Below the pieces are notes generated by a model. The model worked only from the letters and a program-made list of their open reading frames with translations. It ran no database searches and was not told the origin of the DNA. A stretch of DNA of 64,000 nt from Oreohelix idahoensis (Eukaryota > Mollusca > Gastropoda > Stylommatophora > Oreohelicidae), in the NCBI GenBank assembly GCA_024509875.1, contig JAMPIV010012434.1:1-64000 (forward strand), read 5' to 3'. Made by a program: the position numbers and the translations under genes. This document shows, one piece after another, positions 22,601 through 37,600 of the stretch (position 1 is the first letter of the stretch; every line of letters begins with the position of its first letter).

Positions 22601-25600
22601 ACTGATTCTTAAGATGACGAACTGGAATGGACTATGACTTACAGAACATAAAACACAAGAAGAATAAATGGGAAGGAAGAGGAGCTGGTGGAAGAGATGA
22701 GGAAAGCCAAATTAGAAATCCTGGCTTTAACACACACAAAAATGAAAAAAGGACAAGGAGTTATGGATCTCGATGGCGACACGCTGCTCTACAGTGGTGT
22801 CCCCTCGTCTGAAAGAGCTAAAGAGGGCATGGGTTGTATTATGGCCAAAAACCAAAGGGATAGTATCAAGGTATGGAACTTTGTCTCGGAATGCAATATG
22901 GTCCTAAAACTAAAAGAAGGAGAAACCATAGTCAACCTTGTCATTGTGTATAGGCCAAATGATGATCAGCAAGCAGAGGTCAAAGTGGAATTCTTCGAGC
23001 TGCTTCAAAAGACAGTGGACGACTGCCTGGATGAAATTATCCTGCTCGGAGATTTCAATGCCAGAGTTGGAAATGACCATGCTAGATGGGGTGGAATTAT
23101 CAGGAGATATGGAGAAGATACTCTTAATGACAATGGAAAGTGACTCTTTAGATTCTGTACTGAGCAGAATCTGATCATTACAAACACAAAGTTCCCCCAT
23201 AAGCGCATACATGTATACACTAGGTGTGAACCAACAAAGCATGAGAAGTCAGTGATCGACTATGCCATAGTTAGGAAGAGCACTTTCAAGTATGTCTGGG
23301 ATGCTAGAGTGTGGAGGGGGCCAGAGATTGGAAGTGACCACTACTTGTTAACAATTAAAAGAACAACTGAAAGAGTTACTTGGCCTCGGAACTGCCTAAC
23401 ATCATGCAGAAACTAAGTAAACAAACAGGGAAAATGAGCATTAAGACCTACAAGCTGAAAAGAGGCAGAAGTGAAGACCAGATACCAGGGGCTTATTGCT
23501 ACAGCAGTGAGAAACACAGAGCAACAACCTGATTACCTGGAAACACCTGGCTGAAATTCAAGGACATCATAAAGACAGCTACAGCAGAAGCATGTGGTGA
23601 AGTTCGACTTGGGAACAAGAGAAAGAGGACACCTTGGTGAACAGTTGAGGTTAAAGAGAAAATACGAGAGAAAAAAAAGGCATGGAAACAATACTTATGA
23701 GCTAAAAACACAACAGGAAAAACAGAGAAATACAGAGAATACATGATACACAGAACGGAAGCAAAGAACAAGGTGCTAGTTGCAAAACAGAAGTTCTGGG
23801 AAGAATTTGGAGAAAAGCTAGAAAGCGATGCACAAGAAAACCAGAAATTGTTCTATAATATCCTAAAGAATATGAGGAAGGAAACACAGTGCCTTCTTAA
23901 ATTTATAAAGGACAAGCAAGGCAAATTGCTTACTGCCCCAAAAAAAGTAATGGAAAGAATATTTTTCAGAGCTCCTGGATGGTGAGCAAGGTCAAGCATT
24001 AGAAATGATAACCACTGACACAGAAGAGGAAACCAATGGTGATGAAGATGACATAAAGATGGAAGAACTGAAGGCAGCACTGAAGAAAATCAAGATGGGC
24101 AATGCAGCAGGACATGATGGCATAACACCAGAAATGGTTTAGTACATGGGAGCAGCAGGCAACCTATTACTCTTAAGGGTCCTACAGGCAGTTTGGTGCA
24201 GCAATACCATACCAAAGAATTGGGAGATTGCCATAATAACACCGATTTGCAAAAAGGGTGACAACCGACAATGTGGAAACCATACAGTCATATCCCTTCT
24301 CAGTGTCCCTGATAAAATCTACTCTAGAATACTGGAGCAGAGACTCAGACGCCTAGCTGAACTACAAATGGATGAGGTCCAGTGTGGCTTCCAAGCAAAT
24401 CGAAGTACTCAAGACCTAATCTTCACACTCAGACGAGTGAAAAGGCTCTTGAGTATAAGAGTGAGATCCATCTTTGCTTCATAGATCTGGAAAAAGCATT
24501 TGACAAGGTCCCCTGGAACAAACTCTTGGACTGTTTGGCAAGGAAGAACATTCCAACACCTCTGATTCATGCTATACAGAGCTTCTACAAGTCTTGCAGA
24601 AATTATGTGAGGACGGCAAACCATAAGTCAGAAGAATTCAGGACCACCATTGAAGTAAGAAAAGGTGATATCCTGTCGCCTTATCTTTTCATACTCCTCA
24701 TGGACAATGTCATCAAGGCATGTAAGGAGAGGAAAAGAAAGTATTCAGTGGGGTACTGGAAGATGAGACAGGTCTGTATTTCAGAGCTGGCATTTGCTGA
24801 TGATGTTGCCCTGATTGCTAAATCTGAGGCACATCTTCAATCCAACCTGCAAGTCTGGAAGGAAGAGCTGGAGAAGAGAGGGATGATCATAAGCAGCTCG
24901 AAAACAAAAACCATGGTGATATCACGAGTGGAAAGAAATCAGATTAAGCTGGGAGAACAGGTCCTGGAGCAGGTTGACCACTTTAAATACCTTGAGGCAT
25001 CACAGAAGAGTTGGCTACCCGAAGAGCAGCAGCTGGGAGAATTTTTTAAGCCATAAATTGAGGATTCCTCAGCAAAAGAGAAGTTGGTAAGAAGACGAAG
25101 ATGGCTGTATACCACTCCACCTATGTCCCGGTCTTGACGTATGGATGCGAGTCATGGGCAATGACTACAACTCACAAAAGCCAGATCCAAACCTCAGAAA
25201 TGAGGTATCTGAGGAAGGTGGTTGAAGTAACAAGAAGAGACATGGTCCGCAACCAGACCTAAAAACCCAACCCTTGCAGACCCAAGTAGAACAGTCCCAA
25301 CTGAGATGGTTTGGACATGTCTGCAGAATGGGAGAAGATCAGCTACCACGGCAAGCATGGGAAACTAAGAGCCAGGGATCCAGACCTCCAGGGTGACCCA
25401 AAGTCCACTGGGAGGACAATATTTTTGAAGGACCGAGAACTAGAATGGATCCAAGCCAGGAGGAAGACAGCCGATAGAATAGTATGACGCTCTCTCTTAC
25501 AAACCTCTACACCTCACGTTAGAAGAGGAACGACTAAGTAAGTAAGGTTTAATTATGATTTCTCATATTTTTAGGTTTAATCACAATTTCTTACAATGTA

Positions 25601-28600
25601 AGGTTTAATCACAATTTCTTGTATTTTTAGGTTTAATCACAATTTCTCGTATTTTTAGGTTTAATCACAATTTCTCGTATTTTAGGTTTAATCACAATTT
25701 CTTACAAAACTGCTGGCAAGAAAAATTCAAATCTTTTAGCTGCTGAAATTTATTCTTGCATACATGCACACTAATTTTTCACAATTGCATTGTTCATTTT
25801 TTAGATTCAGAGTTATAGGCGCAGGTAGCTTATACCCTTTCAGAGTTTCTGTTGATCAGCATCCAATAAAACTATTGGCATCAGATGGGTAGGTATATTT
25901 TCTTTCAGTTTAGCTTTGTTTTCCCCATATTTTTCCCCAAATGTCCTTGTTGTTGTAATATTAAAGTAAATGAACATGGGCAGTATAGTATTTTCAATAG
26001 GGGAAAAATGTTAATTATGGCACTAGAGATGAAAAAGTTGAAAGGAGAAAAATACAGTTCTCAAGAATTATAATAAAATAATGAAAACTGGTGTTGACAA
26101 AGAGATAATTATGATGAACCTTGAAAATTAAACAAATGATTATGAAAGACCCTGAAAATTTAGTGGCAGCTGACAGTGAAAAATAACATTTTTTGGCAGA
26201 AGTTTCATTAAGAGAGTGCCAAGCTACATTTTTTTAAAAATACCTAGAAGAAGAGACTGACAAAACATACTGAGTAAGCTGGCCTCTAATACAACTTTTC
26301 AGGACTTGTATGAACAAATCTTTTTGTGTTAACTGGGCCCAAAATGGAAGCAAATAATAGTAACAATGTAACTGTTACCACTGTGTTTGTGGTGCTGATT
26401 GGCTGACAATGGTGATGTCAGAACGGTCGGGCTTACTGTAAGTGGCCAACAGGTTTATGGCTACGCAAATAATGTGATGTGGGTCGTTATGGTGGCGTAT
26501 GATGCTGATGATTGCATTTGGTAACACTGTTCAACAATAAAGGTCAATGTAGGATGACCAATTGATACTGAACGACACTGTACTCGTTGGTAGAGTTAGT
26601 GTCAACATATTTATTTATGACGAATGCGTTACATTCATAGTAGACAGACATCCTTCATCGATATCATGGTAGGAGAAAAATACATCAATGCAAGTTATCA
26701 ATGTTGGACTTGACCGTACTCACTAACCATCACTATCTCAAGGGTGATGGAAGCTCTGCTGTAATAAGTCTATACGATCCTAGTTTCTATTACACGACTG
26801 TGTAATAATTTTGGAGGTCTTCCATTAAGACAATGCGTTTCGATCCAATATAAATATTTTTAGCAGGCACTTGGACGCACTAGCGACATGCCATAGCAAG
26901 ACATGCCGAAGTTCTGCCAAATCCTGGAAAGGACAAATTGAATATTTATCACGGTAAATGAACGAGCCAGACTTGGCTAATATATACGCTCCACTCAGGG
27001 AGATATCACCATATGTTTCAATGTGTCTTCCCACGGCTTGGGGGCTAAGACACCTAACAATATTCGTCTAAGACGTCTGTCCTTACCAAAGGACTCTTTG
27101 GATCTGCTCAAGCATCATTGCTGTATGGCAACAAATCGACGCAGCAAGCCACGCTATTCTGTTCAAATATCGTGCATGACGGCACGCAAATAATTAAACA
27201 TATAATTACTTTAGATGTGCTCACATGTGTGTCTATAAAAGACTAGACCCGCATGTGAGGATCTCAAACACCTAACTCCCAAGCAAAAATGACTTAACAG
27301 TAACTTACCAGGCATGTCACAAAAGATGACTAAGAAGGGCTGGGAATAGAGCAGACCACCCCATGCAAAAAATTTAAGCCAAAAATCTTTGGCAAACATG
27401 GATAAGTCAACAAAAGTAAGTAATATAAATTCTACAATAGGAGGACTTGGCATGTAGTTTTTGAAAGGTAATGATGATGATGACAAATCTCATAGAAAGA
27501 GGAAAATTATATGTTTGAAGGCCATACTAATAAGAGACATTATGTGAGAATTGAAAATTGGAAGATGTATCTGGGTGGACATGGAGAAAGTGGCAGACAG
27601 ACATAGCGAATAGAATCTTAATATTATTGGCCAATGAATCTGAAAGTGACATGATTATTGACCAATTAATTGACTTGGAACTCTCATGATTAAAAGTTAG
27701 CACATGCTGCTGACTACTTGGGTTGAAAAACTAATACCAATATACTGAAGCACATTAAAAACGCACCACCTGTATAATCCAGGAACAGAGTGTGAAATGT
27801 AAATATAAGTGTTTACAAGTTTACATATTTGGAATCTTTATTCATTTTCCTATGAATCCATGCTGGTCATTAATTTGTACATTTGATTGTTATGAAATTC
27901 ATTGCATTCTGTGCAGGCAAGGGAAAAAACCAAAAATGCAACCAATAAAAAAATTCATTCACACTATCCTCAGTATCTGGTATGTCCACCGTGTGCTTGC
28001 AAACAAGCTTAGCAGCTCCGCATGGAATGCACAAGTCTCTGAAGGAAATTCTGGGGAATCAAGTCCCATTCACGTGTAAGAGCAGCTTCGAGCTGTTGCA
28101 GATTAGCTGGAGAACCTTGCCTGTAGACTCTGCATTCAAGCTCATCCCAAAGATGTTCTGTAGGGGACATGTCTGGTGATAGGGCAGGCCAATCAGTTGT
28201 CACAATGTTCTGCTGCTGTACAAGTAGATATTGCTGCGTAATGCATGCGGTGTGCGCATGTGCATTATCCTGCTGGAGAAGCTGCAAGTCTGGATAATTT
28301 GTGAACGCAGGAGCAACCAATGCATCCAGAACCTCATCTCGATATGTCACAGCATTTACATTTCCACGGAAGCCGTGAAGAGGCAAGCGATGGTGAAAAC
28401 TGAATCCTCCCCAAATGTGAATACTGCCTCCAAATTGGTTGTGCTGACGAACACAGCAATCTGCAAAGTGCTCTCCACACCGTCGCCAAATCCGCATACG
28501 TCCATCAGCAAAGGATATGTTGAATCTGCTCTCATCTGTGAATAGGACAGCATTCCACCACTGCAGTCTAGTCCATCTGACATGTTGCTCTGCCCATTGC

Positions 28601-31600
28601 AGGTGCTGCTGACGATGTCTGTGAGTCAAGTTTGGCCCAACGTAAGGTCGTCTTGCAGTAAGGCCTGTATCTCCGAGTAGTCATATGACTGTCATTTGAG
28701 AGACTTGCCCACGTCTACCCACTATTGCTCTTGCTGTTTGACTTGCCAGGAGAGAACGATTCCTTAGGTGACTCAGCACAATATGACCATCTTGCGCAGG
28801 GGTAGTAACTCGTGTTTGGCCACTCCGAAGTCTATCCCGGGCACTGCCAGTGGTTCCGTAACGTTCATTGAGACGTACAATAGTGCTGTGGTGGCAATTC
28901 ATCCTTCTGGCAATGGCCCGTGAGCTCATTTTGGTCTCCAACATACCAATGGCTTGTTGTCGGTCGTTTTCAGATAGTCGTGGCATTTCAAGCACATGTG
29001 CTGGGTGTTTTGTCTCAACGGCCTTTTTATAACAAGTATACTGCCACAACGCATACATATTTTTAGGGTCAGAGCTGTTGGGAATCGTGTTGCACGTGTA
29101 ACTTTCATTGTTTTCATGTAGTCTGTACACAAACCCATGGGTTGAATCATGCACTTTCCATTCCAGCAGCCATTCACTCTCTACCTCATGACAAACACAG
29201 GGAAAATCCATTCCCACACTTTATTTTTTCCAGCTTCTCGGCATCAGTATATATAATAGTGGTGCGTTTTTAATGTGCTTCAGTATATATTGTGTTCTTT
29301 GTGGGTTAAATGTGAAGTTTTAGAACTGCTCTTCTTTTGGAAAAGTTAGAAAATATGTATATCATATTAGGATAGGAAAGATTTGACAGATTTTATTGAA
29401 AGCCTATGCTCCATAGAAGGCTAAAGGACAAAGAAAAACCAGAAGAATGCTAATGTATGATTCACAACCCACAGTCATGGAAAATGGGAATAATTCAATG
29501 TCAGCAGAAATAGTTATATCTTGATAGAGATTTGATATACAACATAGTTAAAATAGTTATATCTTATATTACCAACAATGAGAATCAGCATATAAGAACT
29601 ACTTGAGCAAATGAGAACAACTAAGGATGAGCAAAGACATTTATACAATAATATTCAGTGCAAGAAGTTCATTAAACATACTAAACCTAAGAAATCGATA
29701 AAGAGTCTGTACTGGTAGGCAACATAGTAGACCAGTTAACAGTCTAAAGAGTAGTATGTAAACTTGGGAAATCATCAACCCTGGCAGTAGGCCAGTATTG
29801 TCAAAAGAAATACACCAAGTAAAAACTATAGAAAATTAAGCTGAACAAAAGAATTATAGCAGAGCATTTTGAGAAGACAATGTTACCATATGACGAAGTA
29901 GAGGACAGGAAAATATCGACAGCAGTAGTTATCAAGTCATGACCACCAATAACCAATAGAGACAGCTAGAAGTATTGAAGCAGCAAGTGTGAATGAGAGA
30001 GCAAGACAAAGTAGAAAATATGGAACTGAACCTTGTTGCTGCACAAGTCTATCAACCATAGGTGAAGGTTGGGCATATCATTTTTATCCAATTGTTGCTG
30101 ATCTTCGTGTAAATTAACTTCACATTAATGTTCACTGCTGTCAGCGTGAAGTATGTTCATCAAGGTATTGAATCGTCAATCAGTTGTAATCGTTTGTGAG
30201 AAAGAAGTAACTTAACATCATCAAACTTAAGCTGCTACTGTTAGGGTAGTGATATGAACCCACTATACAATCATCATCATCATCCTCACCAACGGCCACA
30301 TTATAATCCTCATGGGGTTTAACTGGTATTCCATGTACATGATAAACACCATATTTTGTGCACAAGGGCAAAAAATCAGTCAGTCATTGTATTCACAGTG
30401 GAAAGAAAATTGTTAGTTCAAGGCAGAATTCAGTAAGTTTGGAAGGCTGACATATCAGCAAATATAAAATTTTAATATAAAATAATAAGTAAATGATATT
30501 GACTGTTACATATTCAGTAGCATAACTGTTGCGTAGCAAGTGTTGTTTAAGTATTATATGTGTTGATAAATGTTCTGTGGAGGATGTCACATTTGCCACA
30601 CAACGTTGAGGGTGTTGTAATTCATCTGCTTCTCTCAAGGTATGATGATCCTGGCCTTTGCAGAGTAGTGTGCCACCCTCAGACACCAGGGATGATGAGG
30701 CGTAGTAACTTGGTGTCTGTAGTCTGGTTTAAGTGTGATGTAAGGATACAGATGTGTATACAAACAGTGAGCATTACGAACAAGGCAATCCACACAATGA
30801 CGTCACGTTAACTCACGATGTGAAAAAGTCAATCAAGCTTTAAACAGCAGTGATGGGTTTTTGGCAATATATATTGTACGCCACAATGACAAAATGCATG
30901 GACATCGTTATGCAGAAAAACATCACAGGGATAGTACAACAGTCATTGTATCATGAAGTAGTCGATTCAACAGGCACAGCAAACAGCATAATATTAATGT
31001 ACATGATATGCCTTTTAGGATATCGTAGACCGCTGGACATGTAGTCAGGTAGTAAACTTCCCCTTTCCATAAGAGCTAGTAGATATCAACTAGGAGATTA
31101 AATCTGGTCTCCTATTTTTGACCTCAACAAGACAGGCATGTCTTTTGAGCGCCACATTATCGTTCTCTATGTTCCTTATACAGCAAAGGTATCAAACCTA
31201 GATCCATCAACAAAGTTCAGGAAGCAAGTAGTCCGTAGGACAGGCATCAATCGATGCGTGAAAATATAAGTGGATCATAAGGCAGGCTAAGCGAAAGTCA
31301 ACATCACAAGATGGCGATAAAGTCACTTAGCAAAAAAAAGGATTCATTTACCTGTTCATCAGGAATAAACTGAATAATCACATATGCCTCCAGGCATTAG
31401 GAATAACATGGAGATATATCATCTCAAAAAAGGAACTACAATAATGAGGACTCCTTCCTGAATAAACTGAAGCGAAGACTAGCACATAGCTATGTCTCGC
31501 CTTCACAGCTTCTCTGCTCAGACTAACCTGGGCGGAAATCGTTTAAACAACGCCACAAAAAGGGACATGCGCAGAACACGCGAATCGAATACAACTCAGG

Positions 31601-34600
31601 CCAATTTACGAAACGAAGAATGTTCTACGATGTTCGACTTAAGACCTATTACCTTAAAAGGAAATGAATCTTGAAACATAGCGATTGCCAACTGTTTTCA
31701 AAGAACTGACGATCTGAGTGCTCCATATATGGTCGTGACTCAAAATCGTTCACACAACTATCGGCAACCCTAGCTATCAAGATAAGACAACTGTAGAAAT
31801 AAAAGTGACTACAATTTCATGAGTTCCTTCCCATGCATTAAAAAATTAACTATAGTCAGAATGCATGGTCAGAATAAGTTGCGACAAGTTTTTAGCAGCA
31901 ACATTACCGCCACCTCCCGATAAAAAAAAAATGTGCAACATTTTTTTTTTTTAAATATCCAAGAGTAAAACCAAAACCGGGTTAACAACGCACGAATAAT
32001 GCGGGGATAAGTAATTGCACTGCCTAATATGAGGCTAAATTGACACATAAAGTGTCTGGTGAGAATATTTCTCAACAGATAAAAAATCTGATTCAAAAAT
32101 ATATCGGGGAGGTGCCACCAACACACATTACGCTTGCATGAAAATACAATATAAATATGCAAGTTCATATCATTATAATCAAATAGCAGTGTCATAATCT
32201 AATACCGCTTAGAATGGATGTACACATCTGATATTGAATGTTAAATATTACATTATCTAAATGTTTAATATTACCATTACACAATGAAATTAAACATATG
32301 ACGATCCAGGACACATCTCCTGTTGTTCCAAAGAAACTGTACAATGTGGAACTCTCCATGTTTGACAACAGAAAGGTAGCTTCTCAGATCAACAATAACG
32401 TGCTGAGAAAAAACAACCAACATAATTCTATTTAATAGCCATTAAGTTTCATACTATACAATACATTATTATTAACAATTGTGACCGAGTGAACTTTCGG
32501 CCCTTATATTAACTACTCAGTCTTCTTCTTATATTAAAGATGGAACAGAAGAAGATGATAACAAAGCACAATAGTATGTGTTCACCTAAAGTGAGGACAG
32601 ATGTGCTAATGTATTGTAGTAATATATGTGTGTTATGGCTCTGTCGTATATCTAGAAATAGAACAGAAGTATTAGTTGGAATCATGTGGGCATCTAGACA
32701 GAATGTCAGCCATCACATTATCCGACCCACGGATAGCTCGTACCGTGAAGTGAAAAGGTTGAAGAGCAATAGCATATCGAGTGGATCTCGAACTCTTCAA
32801 GTTCTTAGTCTGAATAGCTGTAAGAGCTTTCTGATCAGTTTCTAGAATGAAATGTGCGCCCAGGAGGAATCTTTGTAGTTTGAGAATAGACCAAACCATA
32901 GCCAACAATTCACGGTCTAAAACTGAGTAGTTCCTCTCTGCCACATTTAGTTTTCTAGAAATGTACATGACAGGAAACAGAGTTTCAGCATATTCCTGCA
33001 TAAGTGCTGCTCCGATCCCAGTGGATGAAGCATCACTTAGAAGAACAAAAGTTCTATCAAGAGTAGGTAATCTTAGGATGGGAGGAGAAGAAAATATATT
33101 TTTAATCTGGTCTAAGGAAGATTGACATTCCTGAGACCAACGAATCAGATTAGGCGACCCTTTCTTCAACAACGTTGACAGAGGTGCCATTATCGAAGAT
33201 AGATTCGGAATAAATCTCCCATAGAATTGAATTAACCCCAAGAGACTCCGGACTTGTTTCTTCGTCTTAGGTACTGAGATGTTCAATATTTTCGAAGTAT
33301 TGTGGTCTTCTGTCTTCAAGAGACCATGACCAACATGATGACCCAAGAAAGAAATTTCACCAAAACCAATATAAGCTTTAGAAGGTTTTGCTGTCAGATT
33401 ATACTCACGTAGAGTAGACAGTAGGTCATATAAACCCAGATAGTGATCTTCCCAAGAATCACTGAAGAGACAGATATCATCTAAGTAAGCGATGACATCT
33501 GAACGATGAGAAAGAATTCGACGCATCATGCGAACGAAAGTAGCAGGGGCGTTCATAAGACCGAAGGGCATTACATTCCATTGAAATAAACCCCTAGGTG
33601 TAGAGAAAGCAGTCAGATGTTTGGCGTGATCTGCTAAAGGCACTTGCCAATAACCTTTTGACAAGTCAAGTTTAGTGAAGAATCTAGAATTAGAAAGTCT
33701 AATAAGTAGATCTTCCAGTAAAGGTATAGGTTCAGCATCGAACTTTGTGACTTGATTTAATTTGCGATAATCAACGCAAATTCGTATGTTCTTATCTTTC
33801 TTCCGAACAATAACCATGGAAGAAGAATATGGAGAAGTCGATGGTTCAGTTATGTTTAATTGGATCATTTCATCCAATTCCTTTTCCACTTGTGACTGAA
33901 AGTGTATAGGGATAGGATACGGCCTAACCCTAATAGGATTATTGTCGGTAAGAATAATGTCATGTTCTATGACATTCGTGTGACCAGGGATGTCAGTTAG
34001 AACATCCTTAAATGTCTGTAACATCGACGAGACTTGACGATGTTCATCAACAGAAAGATTAGGAGAAATGGACACATCTTTCCAAGATTCCATAGAATGT
34101 AGTGGAACCACTGGAAGAGGGAGATCGACATCAGAAAAAAAACAGATTCCTCATCCTGTATGACAGACAGGGATGAGTAATGACCATGAGGTACAGAAGA
34201 TTCGTCCGTTGCCTGGAAAATAGGCAGCAAATAGTCTGGACGCTCATGAAATTCCGTCAGCATGTTGATATGGAAAGTTTTATGCTTTCCATCTATATCG
34301 ACCACATAGTCAACATCGGAAATTCGTGAGACTATTGCATATGGACCTTTCCATGCAATCAGAAGTCTATTTTCCCTACTGGGGAGTAGGACGAATGCTT
34401 TGTCACCTGGACAAAGTTTTCGTAGACATCTGTTCTTGTTAGCAAACTGCCTTGCTTTTTCTTTAGCAATTTCTGACGAAGCAGTCGCTAGTTTGCATGC
34501 CTCAATGATCTTTTGCCTAAGAGCAATGACATACTCATATGAAGATTGAGTGTCATCACTAATATCATCGGCAGTGATGAGATCGTGTAATAAAGACATA

Positions 34601-37600
34601 GGGCCGCGCGGACGCGCGCCAAAGACAAGTTCAAAGGGAGAAAATCCTGTGTGCTCGTTTGGGACCTCTCTATAGGCAAAGAGAGCCGCAGGTAAAACCC
34701 TGTCCCAATCTTGAGGATGGTCTTCAGTTATCTTACCAAGTAAAGTCTTGAGCGTTCTATTCAGACGCTCAACTAACCCATTAGACATAGGATGATAGAT
34801 GCTACTGAGAGATCTTTTAATGTGTAAGGTAGACATTACTTGAGACATAGTATCAGATATGAGTTGAGTGCCATGGTCTGACAGTATTTCTCTGGGGAAC
34901 CCCAAGCGAGAAAATATCAGCCAAAGAGCATCTGCGATATCTGTAGTAGATATGCTCTTTAGAGGGATAGCCTCTGGCCAACGTGTGCACATATCGACAC
35001 ATGTAAGGATAAACTGATGTCCTCTGGCCGACTTTATCTTAAAAGGGCCAATAATATCTATGGCCATTTTTTGGAATGGCCGAATAGGGATGTCAGCAGC
35101 CTGGATAGGCGCAGCATGTCGTGGTCCTCTAGATTTGACCTCCTGACATACCTGACATGATCGGCAGTATATACGAATGTCCTTGTTAACAAAGGGCCAA
35201 AAGAAAGCGGCAAGGACTCTCGACTTTGTACGGGAAAATCCCATGTGTCCAGCACATTGCGAGTCATGAGCATGTTGCAATATTTGCACTCTCATACTCT
35301 TGGGAACAAGAATTTGCGAATGTGCTGACATAGCCGAGTCTTGTACCATACGTACAAGTACGCCGTTTTTCATTTCTATCCAAGATTTTCTTTGTGTATC
35401 CTTATTTGGATCACCTTTCTTCGCAAGAATGAAGAATTTCTTTAGCGTAGGATCTTCTTCTTGTAATTTTATGAACGAGTCACGAGAAATAACCAAGGTA
35501 CTATCTTGGCTATGAACTTCATTATTATTATCCAACGAAGTTTGAGGTGTTTGTAGTGCTTGTGCTCTTGTAACCACTGCATTGGTAGCTTGCATATTAT
35601 CATCTTCCCAAGCAGCAATCTGCTGTGGGGTACATTCCCTAACTCCGTGGATACAACCAATAATAAGGTCCGCAATTGGATTAGGTAAGAGACAGGCATG
35701 CACATCTCCTGTAAAGAAAGGAGTGGCAATGTGGATTACAGCAGTAGGATATTTCTCTAGAGTGCCGCCAAATGTGACACATTTGATAACCCTTCCTGTC
35801 GCACAGGATGGATCTACAAGCGATTGTCTAACACCAATAGTGGTGCATCCGGAATCGAAGAGTAGTGAGACCGGAGTATTATTAACAAGACCCTTATGTA
35901 GGATTAGAGAACCTCTCCCGTCATGTGCAACTGAAGCAGGAAGAGCGGGGAGAGGGTGACCACAACTCAACGTCGATATTGTAGTTGGTTCAAACAGAGT
36001 ACTGCATTGGGGGCACTTGTTTGCTCTCCCAAAGTCAAAAGAAGAACAAGTGACAGCGTCAGAGTTTTTATTATCAGAAACCTGATTACAGGCTCCTTGA
36101 GATTCTTGTTGAACCGAGTTAGCCTGCTGATATCTCTTTTTTTAGTATTGAGATCTACCGCGACTACTATTACCTCTGAAGTTATCACTGTTGTTATTGT
36201 CTCTGTAGTTATTATTGTCTCTATTATAACTGTTATCATGTTTCGAACTACAGTTTCCATGATTATTATCATGTCCACATTGATGTGAACATCTATTTGT
36301 TTGGTTTTGAGGTTTACGCGAGGAAAAGCCTCTGTTATCATATCCTCTTCTAAAATGCCTAAAATTATTAGGTTGGAAGTAATGAGGACTGTCAGCTCAT
36401 CTCCAATTCTTCAAAGAAGAATCACCCTGAAATTGATTTCCATAATTTTGACCGTAACTACGGTTACTTTTCCTATCAAAATTTTGTTGGAATCTATTAC
36501 TAGAGTTTTGACCATAAGGTGCTGCTGAAGCAACTGGCAGACCTTCTTTTACTTTAGAGTTACTAATAGTTACGTGAGGATGTGCAGTTATATACTGGCT
36601 ACAGAAATCTTCCATTTCTTTTATTGTTTTAGGTTTACGTTCATGAAGGAAAGTAAGGAAAGACTCATTGACAGACGACATGACTTTGTCTCTAAGTATT
36701 AAGTCCATAAGTCCTTCATAAGTTTTTTCTATCTTAGACAGCTCCACCCAACGTAAAAAAGTAAGACGTATCTTTGAAATGAACTCAGAGAATTGCACAC
36801 CAGTTTCTGGCAACATATTTTTAAATTGAAGACGATAGCCGTCTTCGTCAAGTTGGTATTTCTTTATCAACATAGCCCTGACAACATCATAGTTGTTCTT
36901 GTCAGGCTCATCTACCATGCTTAACATATTCATAGCATCACCTCTAAGTATTTTGGACAAATGATAAACCTGCAATGATTTATCTATGTTATGTATTTTA
37001 CATGTAGTTTTCAAATCTGTCCAGATAGAATGTTATATCGTCGATGGAAGCATTGAATGGTGGTAGATTAAGCTTGAAAGTGCTTGCATTAGTCTTATCT
37101 GAGACCTTATTTGCATCATTAGCATTACCCATGTTCATCACCTTTAATTTCTCAACTTCCAAAGCTAAGATTTTTTCTTCATGCTCCATTTTTGCTTTTC
37201 TCTCTTCAGATTCTCTTTCAAGTCTTTTATTTTCAGCTTCTATTTCAATCTTTTATTTTCAGCCTCAATCTGTAGTCTTTTCTCTTCAGCTTTTGCTTCT
37301 GCTTCTCTTTGTAACTTCTTTTCTTCAGCCTCAGCTTGTTTTTCTAATCTTTTAATTTCCACCTGCATCTGCAGTTTCTTTTGTTCAGCGTCCATTGCTT
37401 TATCATATTGAGCAGTTGCAAATTCTTCTAACTTATCACCAGTCTTCCCAAGCAATTTACCCTGCTCAATAAAGTGCTCAAATGTAGCCATGATGAGTAA
37501 TAATATGAGTCCACAACCTGAAATAATTAATTATCTTATTCCAAATTTAATTATAACAAGTCTTAAATGAAGCACTTGTTTACTCACAACACTATATTAT

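Larger units (their letters stand above)
22440..25543 (+). mobile_element. LINE family B, near full length, decayed
   Basis: This RTE-type LINE runs from a GC-rich 5' end (near CCCCTCCATCATGCAAAGG) through endonuclease, reverse transcriptase and C-terminal blocks to a TAAGTAAG tail. It is flanked by AGGTTTAAT (22430-22438 and 25544-25552), which is also part of the local tandem repeat. Many stops and shifts make it inactive. 5'-truncated copies lie at 18051, 40306, 47277 and 53473. Confidence 0.85.
27745..29283 (-). mobile_element. Tc1-like transposon with TIRs
   Basis: Inverted ends CTGAAGCACATTAAAAACGC (27745, reaching GCACCAC) and the complement ending at 29283, each next to TA, the Tc1/mariner target duplication. 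Length 1539 bp. It encodes a broken transposase on the minus strand. Confidence 0.9.

Noticed and set aside
26360..27190. Solo LTR
   Set aside because: No paired TG..CA ends or target duplication could be shown; kept only as a remark.
31492..31674. 60-aa ORF repeated exactly at 39835-40017
   Set aside because: It is duplicated only because it lies in both LTRs of one element; no known domain.
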